Notes: generated from the letters alone by a model not told the origin. A DNA stretch of 35,154 nucleotides from JAGGZI01 sp964399605 (GCA_964399605.1 CAYNRH010000003.1:1-35154), one strand, 5' to 3'; counted from the stretch's first letter, positions 24,200 through 31,313 are shown. Program-made: numbers and translations.

Positions 24200-24348
24200 A
24201 AAATCACGAATGTGATTATTTTTGTCAATAGTGATTATATTAGTCACAGCCATATTTAAGTCTATCGGTAGTGAAAAAAATAAAAAGAAAAATCACTTGA
24301 ACATAAACGGAAAAGCTTATATATTGACAAATATCAATATAAGTTCAT
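24200..24348. promoter_or_regulatory. Shared divergent promoter region of the redox operon and arsR operon
   Basis: 149 bases between ATG 24199 (thioredoxin, minus) and ATG 24349 (ArsR, plus). For the minus operon, a TATA-like box lies at about 24250-24260 (reverse complement cttaaatatgg). An interrupted palindrome GTGA-N9-TCAC sits between that box and the thioredoxin start at about 24231-24247. For the plus operon, a TATA-like box at 24315-24325 merges with the inverted repeat 24320-24341. Confidence 0.5.
24320..24341 (+). promoter_or_regulatory. Probable ArsR operator (8-bp inverted repeat)
   Basis: Perfect arms TATATTGA and TCAATATA separated by 6 bases, just downstream of the arsR TATA-like box and 7 bases before its ATG. 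Imperfect AT-rich dyads of this size at the promoter are the usual ArsR/SmtB target. Binding would block transcription of arsR, iscU-nifX and the MIP18 gene, giving autoregulation. The assignment is inferred from symmetry and position. Confidence 0.6.
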
Positions 24349-24600
24349 ATGAACGAAAAGCTTAAAATTTTTAAAGCACTATCAGATGAGACCAGATTGA
24401 AGATAGTTGAGTCATTGCTTGAAGGAGAAAAATGTGTTTGTGAAATAATTCCTTATACAAAAAGGACACAATCCACTGTATCCATACAGCTCTCAAAGCT
24501 TGAAAGACTGGGAATTGTTGAACCAAGAAGGGATGGAAAAAATGTTTATTATAAAATAATCAACCCATCTATCAAAAAAATAATATCAATTATGAGGTGA
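24349..24600 (+). CDS. ArsR/SmtB-family metal- or redox-sensing repressor
   Basis: 83 residues, a minimal winged helix: KIFKALSDETRLKIVESLLE, then KCVCEIIPYTKRTQSTVSIQ, the recognition helix, and a wing with RRDGKNVYYKI. The C29-V-C31 pair in the KCVCEI motif is the classic metal-binding site of ArsR-type sensors on the helix before the recognition helix. Likely ligands are soft metals or arsenite, or the pair may sense redox or Fe-S status given the neighbours. It leads an operon with the IscU-NifX fusion and a MIP18-family gene, and an inverted repeat sits in its promoter. Confidence 0.88.
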   Translation: MNEKLKIFKALSDETRLKIVESLLEGEKCVCEIIPYTKRTQSTVSIQLSKLERLGIVEPRRDGKNVYYKIINPSIKKIISIMR

Positions 24601-24605
24601 TTGTA

Positions 24606-25358
24606 TTGTTTGATAAGGACTTATTGAAAAAAATGGGATTCTCCAACAAAGCCATAGAATATTTAACTCAAAATAAGAATTATGGGAAAATAGAAAACGC
24701 AGATGCAGAAGGAACCTATACGGGGAAGTGTGGTGACACAATAATAACCTACCTTAAAATTGAAAATGATATAATAAAAGATGCAAAGTTCGTTTACACC
24801 GGTTGTGTTGGCTCTGCCTCATCGGGTTCTGCAGTAACAGAAATGGCAAAGGGGAAGAAATTAGAAGATGTCAAAAATTTTTCGTTACAAGACATAATTG
24901 AATTTTATCGTGAGGGTGAAAAAAGTATACCCAGGATAAAATATGAGTGTGGTGAGATTGCCATAAACTCAATGAAGAATGCAATAAAAAATTATGAACA
25001 CATAGAAAGAATTGCCTTCGCATCCGATGGTAAAGAAATGGAAAGCAGTCTTGCCCAACACTTTGGCAGATGCCTATACTACATATTTGTTGACATAAAA
25101 AATGGTGAGATAAAAAATATTGAAGCAAAGAAAAACCCTTTTTTTGACAACCATGAACCCGGCGTTGTCCCCAGATTCATAGCAGAAGAAAAGACCGATG
25201 TCATAATATCTGGTGGAATGGGACAGAAGGCAATTGACTGGTTTGAAAAATTGAATGTAAGGCCCATAACAACTGAACCAAGAAAAATAAAAGACATTTT
25301 GAATGACTACCTAAATGGAAAATTGAAAGAAGCAGAACCATGTAAAGAAGGTGATTAA
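24606..25358 (+). CDS. IscU/NifU-type scaffold fused to NifX-type (dinitrogenase cofactor) domain
   Basis: About 250 residues. The N-terminal part (about 1-130) is IscU-like: the three scaffold cysteines are present at C42 (in GKCGDT, with the conserved Asp), C67 (VYTGCVGSASSGSAV) and C115 (KYECGEIAINSMKNAI). Residues about 134-240 form a dinitrogenase iron-molybdenum cofactor family domain (IAFASDGKEMESSLAQHFGR, later DVIISGGMGQKAIDWF). IscU scaffolds assemble Fe-S clusters; NifX-like domains bind metal clusters. No nif genes are present, so a cluster storage or transfer role is more likely than nitrogen fixation. TTG 24606 has GGTG 6 nt upstream, overlapping the arsR stop; GTG 24597 is the longer option. 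Confidence 0.85.
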   Translation: MFDKDLLKKMGFSNKAIEYLTQNKNYGKIENADAEGTYTGKCGDTIITYLKIENDIIKDAKFVYTGCVGSASSGSAVTEMAKGKKLEDVKNFSLQDIIEFYREGEKSIPRIKYECGEIAINSMKNAIKNYEHIERIAFASDGKEMESSLAQHFGRCLYYIFVDIKNGEIKNIEAKKNPFFDNHEPGVVPRFIAEEKTDVIISGGMGQKAIDWFEKLNVRPITTEPRKIKDILNDYLNGKLKEAEPCKEGD

Positions 25359-25646
25359 ATGGATGAAAAAGACATAAGAGAAGTTCTGGAAAAGGTTATG
25401 CATCCTGAAATAGATGCAAGCTTGATGGAACTGGGAATGATAAAGGATATTGTTGTTCAGGGGAACAACGTTTCAATGACCATGGCCTTTCCATTTCAAG
25501 GAGTGCCAATAAAAGATATGTTGATGGAAAGTGTTGAAGAGCCACTTAAAAAATTAGGATTGCACGTAGAGATAAAAACCGCAGTGATGAACCAGGACGA
25601 ACTCCAAAAATTCTTTCAAATGGAACAGGAAAAGTGGAAAGCTTAA
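25359..25646 (+). CDS. MIP18/DUF59-family iron-sulfur assembly protein
   Basis: 95 residues. The family core is recognisable: IREVLEKVMHPEIDASLMEL followed by GMIKDIVVQGN, then VSMTMAFPFQGVPIKDMLME. The usual DPEI is HPEI here, and the Cys often found in the conserved C-P region of SufT/PaaD-type proteins is absent, so it may be an assembly factor or regulator and not a direct cluster carrier. It starts directly after the IscU-NifX stop, with GGTG-N5 before the ATG, so translation is coupled. Confidence 0.85.
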   Translation: MDEKDIREVLEKVMHPEIDASLMELGMIKDIVVQGNNVSMTMAFPFQGVPIKDMLMESVEEPLKKLGLHVEIKTAVMNQDELQKFFQMEQEKWKA

Positions 25647-25674
25647 CTACTGAATTTGAGGAGTATAAAATCAA

Positions 25675-26415
25675 TTAAAGCCTCTTTATTCTTCCTGGCC
25701 TTGGCTCGTAGCAGGTTCCCTCACTCAGGAGGTCGTTTATTACCTCCTCCACCTCAACCTCGCTCAGTTTTGACTCTGTTATTATTGCTGTGTATTCAGC
25801 GCCTGTCCCTTCATCCAAATTGTCTATTATCTTAAGTATTGAATCTTTCAAGGATTTCTTGTCTTCTTTCTCCGGCTCTTTTTCCTCGCTCTCGGCAATA
25901 GCCTCAACTATTCCGGGGTCTATACCCTCAGCTTCCGCAAGCTTTCTGATTTCATCAAGGTCTGTTGTACTCTTCATGAACCCCTTGACCTTCTTCTTTA
26001 TTTCCTCAAACTCTTTCTTTTGATTCAAGAGTTCTGCCTTTCTTAAAATCAAGAAATTCGGGTTTTCAATTTTTCTCACTATTTCCGGAGAGAGATATAT
26101 TTCCTCATCATACTCCCTTATCTTTCCTATAACATCAACAAGGTCTCCAACCTCAATATTATCAAATATTTTTGTGTTCTTGAATGCCTTTACCCTCAAA
26201 GTGTCAGTCTCGTCATCCAAAACTATGAATCCATAGTTACCGTCTTCCGTGATGAACTTTGTCATAACTGTGCCAAGAATCCTTGCCCTGGATATTTTCA
26301 AACCATTGGGTGTTATGACATAATTGCTTTCAAACCCTTCTGCTTTAACATACCTTCCGTCAACTATGTCTTTTATTTCAGTTTTTATTGCAGTAAGCCT
26401 TTTTCTTTCTACCAT
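25675..26415 (-). CDS. RPA-like single-stranded DNA-binding protein (OB fold plus C-terminal winged helix)
   Basis: 246 residues. The OB-fold part (about 38-120) has the RPA32/COG3390-like flow: RARILGTVMTKFI, GFIVLDDETDTLRVKAF, GDLVDVIGKIREYDEEIYLS. A charged helical linker (about 125-190) with many Glu/Lys follows, and a C-terminal winged helix (EYTAIITESKLSEVEVEEVI then GTCYEPRPGRIKRL). This resembles RPA32, in which the winged helix recruits partners. It lies in a minus-strand unit after MCM and DUF3467, supporting a replication role. The ATG has GGTG-N5. Confidence 0.8.
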   Translation of the reverse strand: MVERKRLTAIKTEIKDIVDGRYVKAEGFESNYVITPNGLKISRARILGTVMTKFITEDGNYGFIVLDDETDTLRVKAFKNTKIFDNIEVGDLVDVIGKIREYDEEIYLSPEIVRKIENPNFLILRKAELLNQKKEFEEIKKKVKGFMKSTTDLDEIRKLAEAEGIDPGIVEAIAESEEKEPEKEDKKSLKDSILKIIDNLDEGTGAEYTAIITESKLSEVEVEEVINDLLSEGTCYEPRPGRIKRL

Positions 26416-26430
26416 AATTTCACCAAGAAT

Positions 26431-26793
26431 TTAGCCTATATAACTCTTCGTATGGTCAACTTTTTTTATATTCTTCCGCGATTTTCCCTTAGTTGATTTT
26501 TTTCTTTCCTGAGTCTTTATCTTATTAAAGCTTTTTTCATATTTCTTAATATTCTCCTTCAGTATGTTGAGAAGGTCTTTGGCCACAACAGGATCCAATA
26601 TTATTGTATTGTGCCTTACGTACATGTTCTGAGTTGCTTCCTCTCCACCGATTCTTGTAAACCTTGGCGTTATCTGCTGAAAATCCAGAACAAACTTCAT
26701 TGAATTATGGAAAATAGTTATGCTGTCAGAAAAGAATGCAGGCCCTCCGTTGTCTATGTTAACCTTAACTGTCTTCTCTTTTTTATCTATCAT
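26431..26793 (-). CDS. DUF3467 family protein
   Basis: 120 residues. The core GGPAFFSDSITIFHNSMKFV followed by LDFQQITPRF and then NMYVRHNTIILDPVVAKDLL fits the DUF3467 family, small proteins found in bacteria and archaea with unknown role. The last 30 residues are a basic tail (RKKSTKGKSRKNIKKV) suited to bind nucleic acid or an acidic partner. It sits between mcm and the RPA-like gene, with GGTG-N5 before the ATG and 15 bases to the RPA-like start, so a replication-linked role is plausible. Confidence 0.8.
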   Translation of the reverse strand: MIDKKEKTVKVNIDNGGPAFFSDSITIFHNSMKFVLDFQQITPRFTRIGGEEATQNMYVRHNTIILDPVVAKDLLNILKENIKKYEKSFNKIKTQERKKSTKGKSRKNIKKVDHTKSYIG

Positions 26794-26827
26794 TAAACCA
26801 CCCCTGTATGATTATTTACTTATTCAT

Positions 26828-28831
26828 TTATATCTTTTGTATAAATCCAGACCTTGGCTCGAACAAAAGTCCCTTGTTCTTCATCTCACGAATTATGGAC
26901 TCTGCTGTATGCTCGTCTATGCCCTCATCCGCAAGGGCACTTATCAAATCAGACATTGATATGTTCTTGCCCATAGATTTTTCCAAGTCATCAATCGTAT
27001 CCATGACTATTCTTATTTTATTCCTTTGAGAAGATGTTGTCCCGCCCTCCACTCTGTCTATGTCTATTTTTCCTGTGTCCGGGTCGTAACCAAGCTGCTG
27101 AATACTCTTCTTCATAAGCTTAATTGCCCTTTGTGCATCTTTCTTCTCAACTGTATCGCTCATCCTTATTTTGGCTGACGCCTCTGCCAACCTCAATAAA
27201 GCTTCATACTGCCTTAAAGTCAATGGGACTGCAGACGCCTCCTCGCTTGCATATCTGCTTCTTAATTCAACAAAAAAGTTTTTACAGATGTTGAGAGCTT
27301 CTCTTGTTAACTTTGGCTTAATGTTCTTCCTTGCATAGGCAACATATTTTTTAAGCAGTTCCGAATTTATCACCGGCTTAATGTCCTCCTCCTCAAATCG
27401 TGTTTTAATGACATGGTCTACAAGCCTCTCATCCTTCTCCCTGTTTGGAAGGTCTCTTAAAATGAACTTCAAATCAAATCTTGATAAAAGGGTATCTGGT
27501 ATATCTATCTGCTCGGATATTGGCCTGTACGAATCAAATCTTGACAGTTTTGGATTACAGCCGGCAACAACAGATGTTTGCGCAGGAAGCGTTGCCTGAA
27601 TAGTTGCCTTTGAAATGCTGACGGTTTGCGTACTCATGGCCTCGTGGAGATTTATCTGGTCTTCCTTGCTCATCTTGTCAAACTCGTCTATACATATTAT
27701 GCTTTTGTTTGCTAAAACAACAGCACCTGCCTCCAATACCCAACCGCCCATAAACTCCTCGTCTCTTGTAACAGTTGCAGTCAAACCAGCAGCTGTTGTC
27801 CCCTTTCCTGAGACATATCTCCCACGGGGAATAAGTTTTGACACCAATTTAAGTAATTGTGTTTTTCCTGCAGAAGGGTCACCGACTATGAGAATGTGGA
27901 TATCGCCCCTTATGTTAGTGCCATCAGGAAGCGTGTGAGGAACACCACCAAACAACTGGAGAAGTAATGCCTCTTTAACCTCATCCAGACCATACATGGA
28001 TGGCGCTATTGACCTTATCAGCTTATCGTAAATGTCTGCATCCTGTGCAAGCTCTCTTATTCTTTTCTCATCTTCAGGGGAAACCTCAAGCTCCTCCAAC
28101 TCAAGTTCAATTGGCTTTACAAAAACACACTCCAGATATTTCTCAAGCTGCTTTGTTCTCCTCCCTGCAATCCTCTTTGGAAGCTCTTTTAAAATACCTG
28201 TTATTTCAAGCCTTGCCCCGGGATCCGTCATTCTCTGCATCCTTGGCGTTGTCAAATCATCTTTCAAGAAAACTGTGAGCTCACCTGGTTTTTCACCAAC
28301 TGTTATTTCAAATGGGTCCTCAACAACAATGTATCTTGTATCATGAAGCTTTCTGCCAATCAGCCTGAAACCCCTTTTCCTACCGCATTCACAACTTGTA
28401 GGATAGGTGAGCATTGTCTCAAATTGTGGAACCTCTATCTTTGAGCCACAATCCGGACACTCAAATATTGCTATCTCAACCTCAGGATTAACCTCAGATG
28501 CTCTTCTCACCAGCCCCTCTATCTTTATCATCTTGCCTATATGCTCACTCCTTATATCTTTGATTCTAATCTTCTGTGAATCAGGAATATCTCTAAATCT
28601 TATATTGAGCGGTTTTTCCGCTCCAAGGTCTATATTGTTTATGGCCTCTTTGGCATCGCTAATAATTTTCTTTGGCTCTTTGAGAAGCATATCCGCAAGG
28701 ATGGGGTCAAATTTATCCAAATCCCTGAAGTCTATGACAATGGAATCCTCTCCTTCCCTGACAGCCTTCAGCAACTGGTCATAATAGAACTTCTTAAAAA
28801 ACTCTTCAAAAGCGCCTACATTGTCAGTCAA
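26828..28831 (-). CDS. mcm: MCM replicative DNA helicase
   Basis: Hexameric 3'-5' helicase. 667 residues, full length. The N-terminal domain has a zinc site (C125, C128, C147, C149; the last pair is C-x-C) and the AAA+ core has Walker A GDPSAGKT (317-324), Walker B ICIDEFDKM (379-387), sensor 1 AGCNPKLSRFD and the arginine finger SRF (450-452). A C-terminal winged helix ends in GLLFEPRSGFIQKI. TTG 28831 is the preferred start: GGTG lies 5 nt upstream; GTG 28837 is the longer option. The copy of the 5' end across the gap shows the full AGGAGAGGTG signal and promoter. No intein is present. Confidence 0.96.
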   Translation of the reverse strand: MTDNVGAFEEFFKKFYYDQLLKAVREGEDSIVIDFRDLDKFDPILADMLLKEPKKIISDAKEAINNIDLGAEKPLNIRFRDIPDSQKIRIKDIRSEHIGKMIKIEGLVRRASEVNPEVEIAIFECPDCGSKIEVPQFETMLTYPTSCECGRKRGFRLIGRKLHDTRYIVVEDPFEITVGEKPGELTVFLKDDLTTPRMQRMTDPGARLEITGILKELPKRIAGRRTKQLEKYLECVFVKPIELELEELEVSPEDEKRIRELAQDADIYDKLIRSIAPSMYGLDEVKEALLLQLFGGVPHTLPDGTNIRGDIHILIVGDPSAGKTQLLKLVSKLIPRGRYVSGKGTTAAGLTATVTRDEEFMGGWVLEAGAVVLANKSIICIDEFDKMSKEDQINLHEAMSTQTVSISKATIQATLPAQTSVVAGCNPKLSRFDSYRPISEQIDIPDTLLSRFDLKFILRDLPNREKDERLVDHVIKTRFEEEDIKPVINSELLKKYVAYARKNIKPKLTREALNICKNFFVELRSRYASEEASAVPLTLRQYEALLRLAEASAKIRMSDTVEKKDAQRAIKLMKKSIQQLGYDPDTGKIDIDRVEGGTTSSQRNKIRIVMDTIDDLEKSMGKNISMSDLISALADEGIDEHTAESIIREMKNKGLLFEPRSGFIQKI

Positions 28832-28840
28832 AAACACACC
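28786..28840. repeat. First copy of 55-bp direct repeat flanking a gap
   Basis: Identical to 28941-28995. It carries the first codons of mcm. Exactly 55 bases and ending at the Ns, it looks like an unmerged contig overlap, not a biological repeat. Confidence 0.9.
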
Positions 28841-28940
28841 NNNNNNNNNNNNNNNNNNNNNNNNNNNNNNNNNNNNNNNNNNNNNNNNNNNNNNNNNNNN
28901 NNNNNNNNNNNNNNNNNNNNNNNNNNNNNNNNNNNNNNNN
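28841..28940. other. Scaffold gap (100 N), probably false
   Basis: The two contig ends overlap by 55 identical bases, so the real sequence is probably continuous and the gap contains nothing. When joined, mcm has its Shine-Dalgarno and promoter at 28986-29040. Confidence 0.9.
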
Positions 28941-28995
28941 AGAACTTCTTAAAAAACTCTTCAAAAGCGCCTACATTGTCAGTCAAAAACACACC
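28941..28995. repeat. Second copy of 55-bp direct repeat flanking a gap
   Basis: Identical to 28786-28840. Beyond it (28996-29030) lie the rest of the mcm Shine-Dalgarno and an AT-rich promoter region. Confidence 0.9.
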
Positions 28996-29050
28996 TCTCC
29001 TAAGAATAATAAATTAACCGTCAATTTATTTAAAACTATTTTCACGTGAA

Positions 29051-30367
29051 TCAATAACTTTCTTCATTTGTGCTTATAGCATAAGTTGGCTCTGACGAAG
29101 TGTATTGCTTAACAAATATCCAATCATAATACATCCCTCTTGAAGTAGAATCTGGGTCTATGTCCATATGAATATATCCTGCATTATGTGTTAAAGAACC
29201 GGTTCCATGCAGGAGTTCTCCATTATAATATCCCCAAACATCGCTTGTTGTATTTATCCATAATCTCGCTGTCTTCCATGTCGATTGGGCATTGGTGGTT
29301 CCTTTAACATAAGAGCCTCCCTCTAAAAACACTCTATGCTTGCCGTATGTGGTGCTTGTATCCCCTAATGATTGGTAAGCATAAAATGTTTTTCCTGTTC
29401 CAGATGGACCGTATCCTATTGTATCATCCATATCTGAATTGCTTCCCCACCATCTTGCAGAATAAATCATTTCTTTATTAAGCATATCGGGAATTGGTGT
29501 CTTTGCTGCTAGATGACCAGAAGTAGAACCTGATGGGTATGTCATTCTTAAAACACTCTTACCATCTGCGGTAGTCGCGGTAAAGTATGACGGATGTGGA
29601 TTATCCCAATTATTAAGATTTTCAAAGTCATCAAAGAACAAAAATGTTTTTGTTCCATCACTCTCAGAACTGATGGGTGTTGTATTCCCATAATACATGT
29701 AGATGTCCTTGGAAGAAGATGCTGGAAGTGATGGGATTTTTACCCAGACTATAGCAGAAGTTGAAGGCGTATAGCTTTCTATCCAATAGCTTAAAGGTGA
29801 AGTTTTGTCGGAATCTGTAAATCTTAAATCTGAAAAATCTGATTGCATATGTGGGTAGCAAGGCACACTAATCTTAACCTGGTAATTTGTCAAATCGTTG
29901 CCCGAACTTTCTGTTATTGTTATATTTCTTCTATAGTCAAAACCAGAAAGCCATGCCTCCGCTATCTCATCAAACAACTCATCCATTTTTCCATAAGGTC
30001 CGGATACCCTTATTGTGTAATTTCCATCCGGGGCTGAGACAACCAGATAAAGCATCTCTCCTGGATTAACCTTGGTCTGTGATGGGTTTTCCGGGGTAGC
30101 TGTTGTAAGAGTATCATTCAAATAAACATTAAAATCGCCAACATCAAGGGGGACCTCGCCATTGTTTTTTATTGCAATCTTGTTTTCTGCAACTGTTGCA
30201 ACAAAAAAACTTGCCTGCGATTGGGAAATTTTTTCTTGGGTTATGTTTTCCGTTGTGCTTTTGAATATCTCGTTTACCTCATTTCCCCAGGCAAAGAAAA
30301 GTATGGCCAAAGACGTTGCAATAAGAACTAATAAAATAGCGACAATTAAATTAGAAATTCCCTTCAT
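29051..30367 (-). CDS. Pilin-like N-terminus with DUF2341 and lectin-like domain, surface protein
   Basis: 438 residues. The start MKGISNLIVAILLVLIATSL is an archaeal type IV prepilin signal with the KG processing site, followed by a beta domain (FFVATVAENKIAIKNNGEVP). Residues about 140-235 are a DUF2341 domain (WLSGFDYRRNITITES, DSDKTSPLSYWIES, SSKDIYMYYGNTT). The rest (FDDFENLNNWDN onward to YYDWIFVKQY) looks like a concanavalin-like beta-sandwich, often glycan-binding. This is the second large pilin-like surface protein in the window. It is probably displayed at the cell surface; the ligand is unknown. Confidence 0.82.
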   Translation of the reverse strand: MKGISNLIVAILLVLIATSLAILFFAWGNEVNEIFKSTTENITQEKISQSQASFFVATVAENKIAIKNNGEVPLDVGDFNVYLNDTLTTATPENPSQTKVNPGEMLYLVVSAPDGNYTIRVSGPYGKMDELFDEIAEAWLSGFDYRRNITITESSGNDLTNYQVKISVPCYPHMQSDFSDLRFTDSDKTSPLSYWIESYTPSTSAIVWVKIPSLPASSSKDIYMYYGNTTPISSESDGTKTFLFFDDFENLNNWDNPHPSYFTATTADGKSVLRMTYPSGSTSGHLAAKTPIPDMLNKEMIYSARWWGSNSDMDDTIGYGPSGTGKTFYAYQSLGDTSTTYGKHRVFLEGGSYVKGTTNAQSTWKTARLWINTTSDVWGYYNGELLHGTGSLTHNAGYIHMDIDPDSTSRGMYYDWIFVKQYTSSEPTYAISTNEESY

Positions 30368-30398
30368 ATCTAAAATATGACAGTGTTTATATAAAAAA

Positions 30399-31235
30399 TT
30401 AAATGGCCCCTATTTCCTTAAGCTCATCTTCCAGTTTTTTTATTGCCTTTCCCACATCCTTGACATTCCTTCCGCCGGTGCAGACTATCTTTCCAGAACC
30501 AAAGAGAAGAAATGCGACCTTGGGGTCCTTTATTCTGTAAACTAATCCTGGAAATTGCTCCGGTTCATATTCAGCATTCGGAAGCACAAAAGCTATTTCA
30601 TTAAGTTTCAAAACAGCAGCTATTTTTGCGCTGGCAACTATGTTTTCAATTCTTATGATTGGCTTTTTCTTGATTTTTATTCTTGCTTTCTTTTTAATAT
30701 TGTCTATAATTATGCCTATGGCCTTCCTTGCAAGCTCAGGGCTTCTTGCACCAGTACATACTATTTTTCCAGAGCTGAATATCAAAGAAGCAACCTTGGG
30801 GTCCTTTATTCTGTAAACTAATCCTGGAAATTGCTCCGGTTCGTATTCAGCATTCGGAAGCACAAATGCTATTTCATTAAGTTTCAAAACAGCAGCTATT
30901 TTTGCGCTGGCAACTATGTTTTCAATTCTTATGATTGGCTTTTTCTTGATTTTTATTCTTGCTTTCTTTTTAATATTGTCTATAATTATGCCTATGGCCT
31001 TCCTTGCAAGCTCAGGGCTTCTTGCACCAGTACATACTATTTTTCCAGAGCTGAATATCAAAGAAGCAACCTTGGGGTCCTTTATTCTGTAAACTAATCC
31101 TGGAAATTGCTCCGGTTCGTATTCTGTCCCTGGAATTCTAGAAACAATTTTATCAAGAGCTATCTTACAATTTAAAGTAGCAGAAGCCACAACATTTTCT
31201 ATTTTAATGTCCTTAACCATACGCCCCACACTCAT
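30399..31235 (-). CDS. tbp: TATA-box binding protein with three lobes
   Basis: General transcription factor that binds the TATA box. Archaeal TBPs have about 180-200 residues in two lobes; this one has 278 in three: A (about 7-98), B (99-190), C (191-278). Each lobe has EYEPEQFPGLVYRIKDPKVA and a (S/G)SGKIVCTG motif, and the Phe pair that wedges into DNA is present in all three (F44/F61, F136/F153, F228/F245). B is a mosaic: its first half is identical to C and its second half to A. Removing one 92-residue unit gives 186 residues, a normal TBP. The extra lobe comes from a 276-bp in-frame tandem duplication with 2 synonymous differences. It could be real or an assembly product. ATG start, leaderless-looking. 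Confidence 0.92.
   Translation of the reverse strand: MSVGRMVKDIKIENVVASATLNCKIALDKIVSRIPGTEYEPEQFPGLVYRIKDPKVASLIFSSGKIVCTGARSPELARKAIGIIIDNIKKKARIKIKKKPIIRIENIVASAKIAAVLKLNEIAFVLPNAEYEPEQFPGLVYRIKDPKVASLIFSSGKIVCTGARSPELARKAIGIIIDNIKKKARIKIKKKPIIRIENIVASAKIAAVLKLNEIAFVLPNAEYEPEQFPGLVYRIKDPKVAFLLFGSGKIVCTGGRNVKDVGKAIKKLEDELKEIGAI
30568..31119 (-). repeat. Tandem duplication, two 276-bp units within tbp
   Basis: Units 30568-30843 and 30844-31119 repeat with an exact period of 276. I see two differences between corresponding positions: 30567 against 30843 (a/g, Tyr codon) and 30591 against 30867 (a/t, Ala codon), both silent. The unit boundary falls in a stretch of 50 identical bases shared by lobes A and C, the sort of place where unequal crossover or a misassembly loop would occur. 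Confidence 0.93.
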
Positions 31236-31251
31236 TTAAAATATAAATTAC

Positions 31252-31263
31252 CTATTTAAATAG
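31252..31263. promoter_or_regulatory. Palindromic TATA-like box of the tbp gene
   Basis: ctatttaaatag is a perfect 12-bp palindrome about 20 bases before the tbp ATG at 31235, at the place expected for the TATA box of a leaderless gene. Its symmetry means it could also be read toward the divergent yjbQ-like gene at 31314. TBP could autoregulate here. Confidence 0.5.
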
Positions 31264-31313
31264 TTTTCTGTTGAGCTCAAATTTTTTTATTTCACCAATA
31301 TCAAATAATACAC

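Noticed and set aside
24202..24217. aatcac-gaat-gtgatt dyad as a second ArsR operator
   Set aside because: It overlaps the thioredoxin Shine-Dalgarno, so its arms may be only ribosome-site sequence; it is also unlike the arsR repeat.
24606..25358. Nitrogen-fixation gene
   Set aside because: The NifX-type domain is widespread outside nitrogen fixation and no other nif gene is visible.
28786..28995. 55-bp direct repeat as an insertion footprint or attachment site
   Set aside because: The copies end exactly at the Ns and have an assembly-like length; a contig overlap explains it.
30555..31097. Two near-identical plus-strand frames of 88 codons each
   Set aside because: They are antisense shadows of the duplicated tbp unit; the minus-strand TBP frame explains them.
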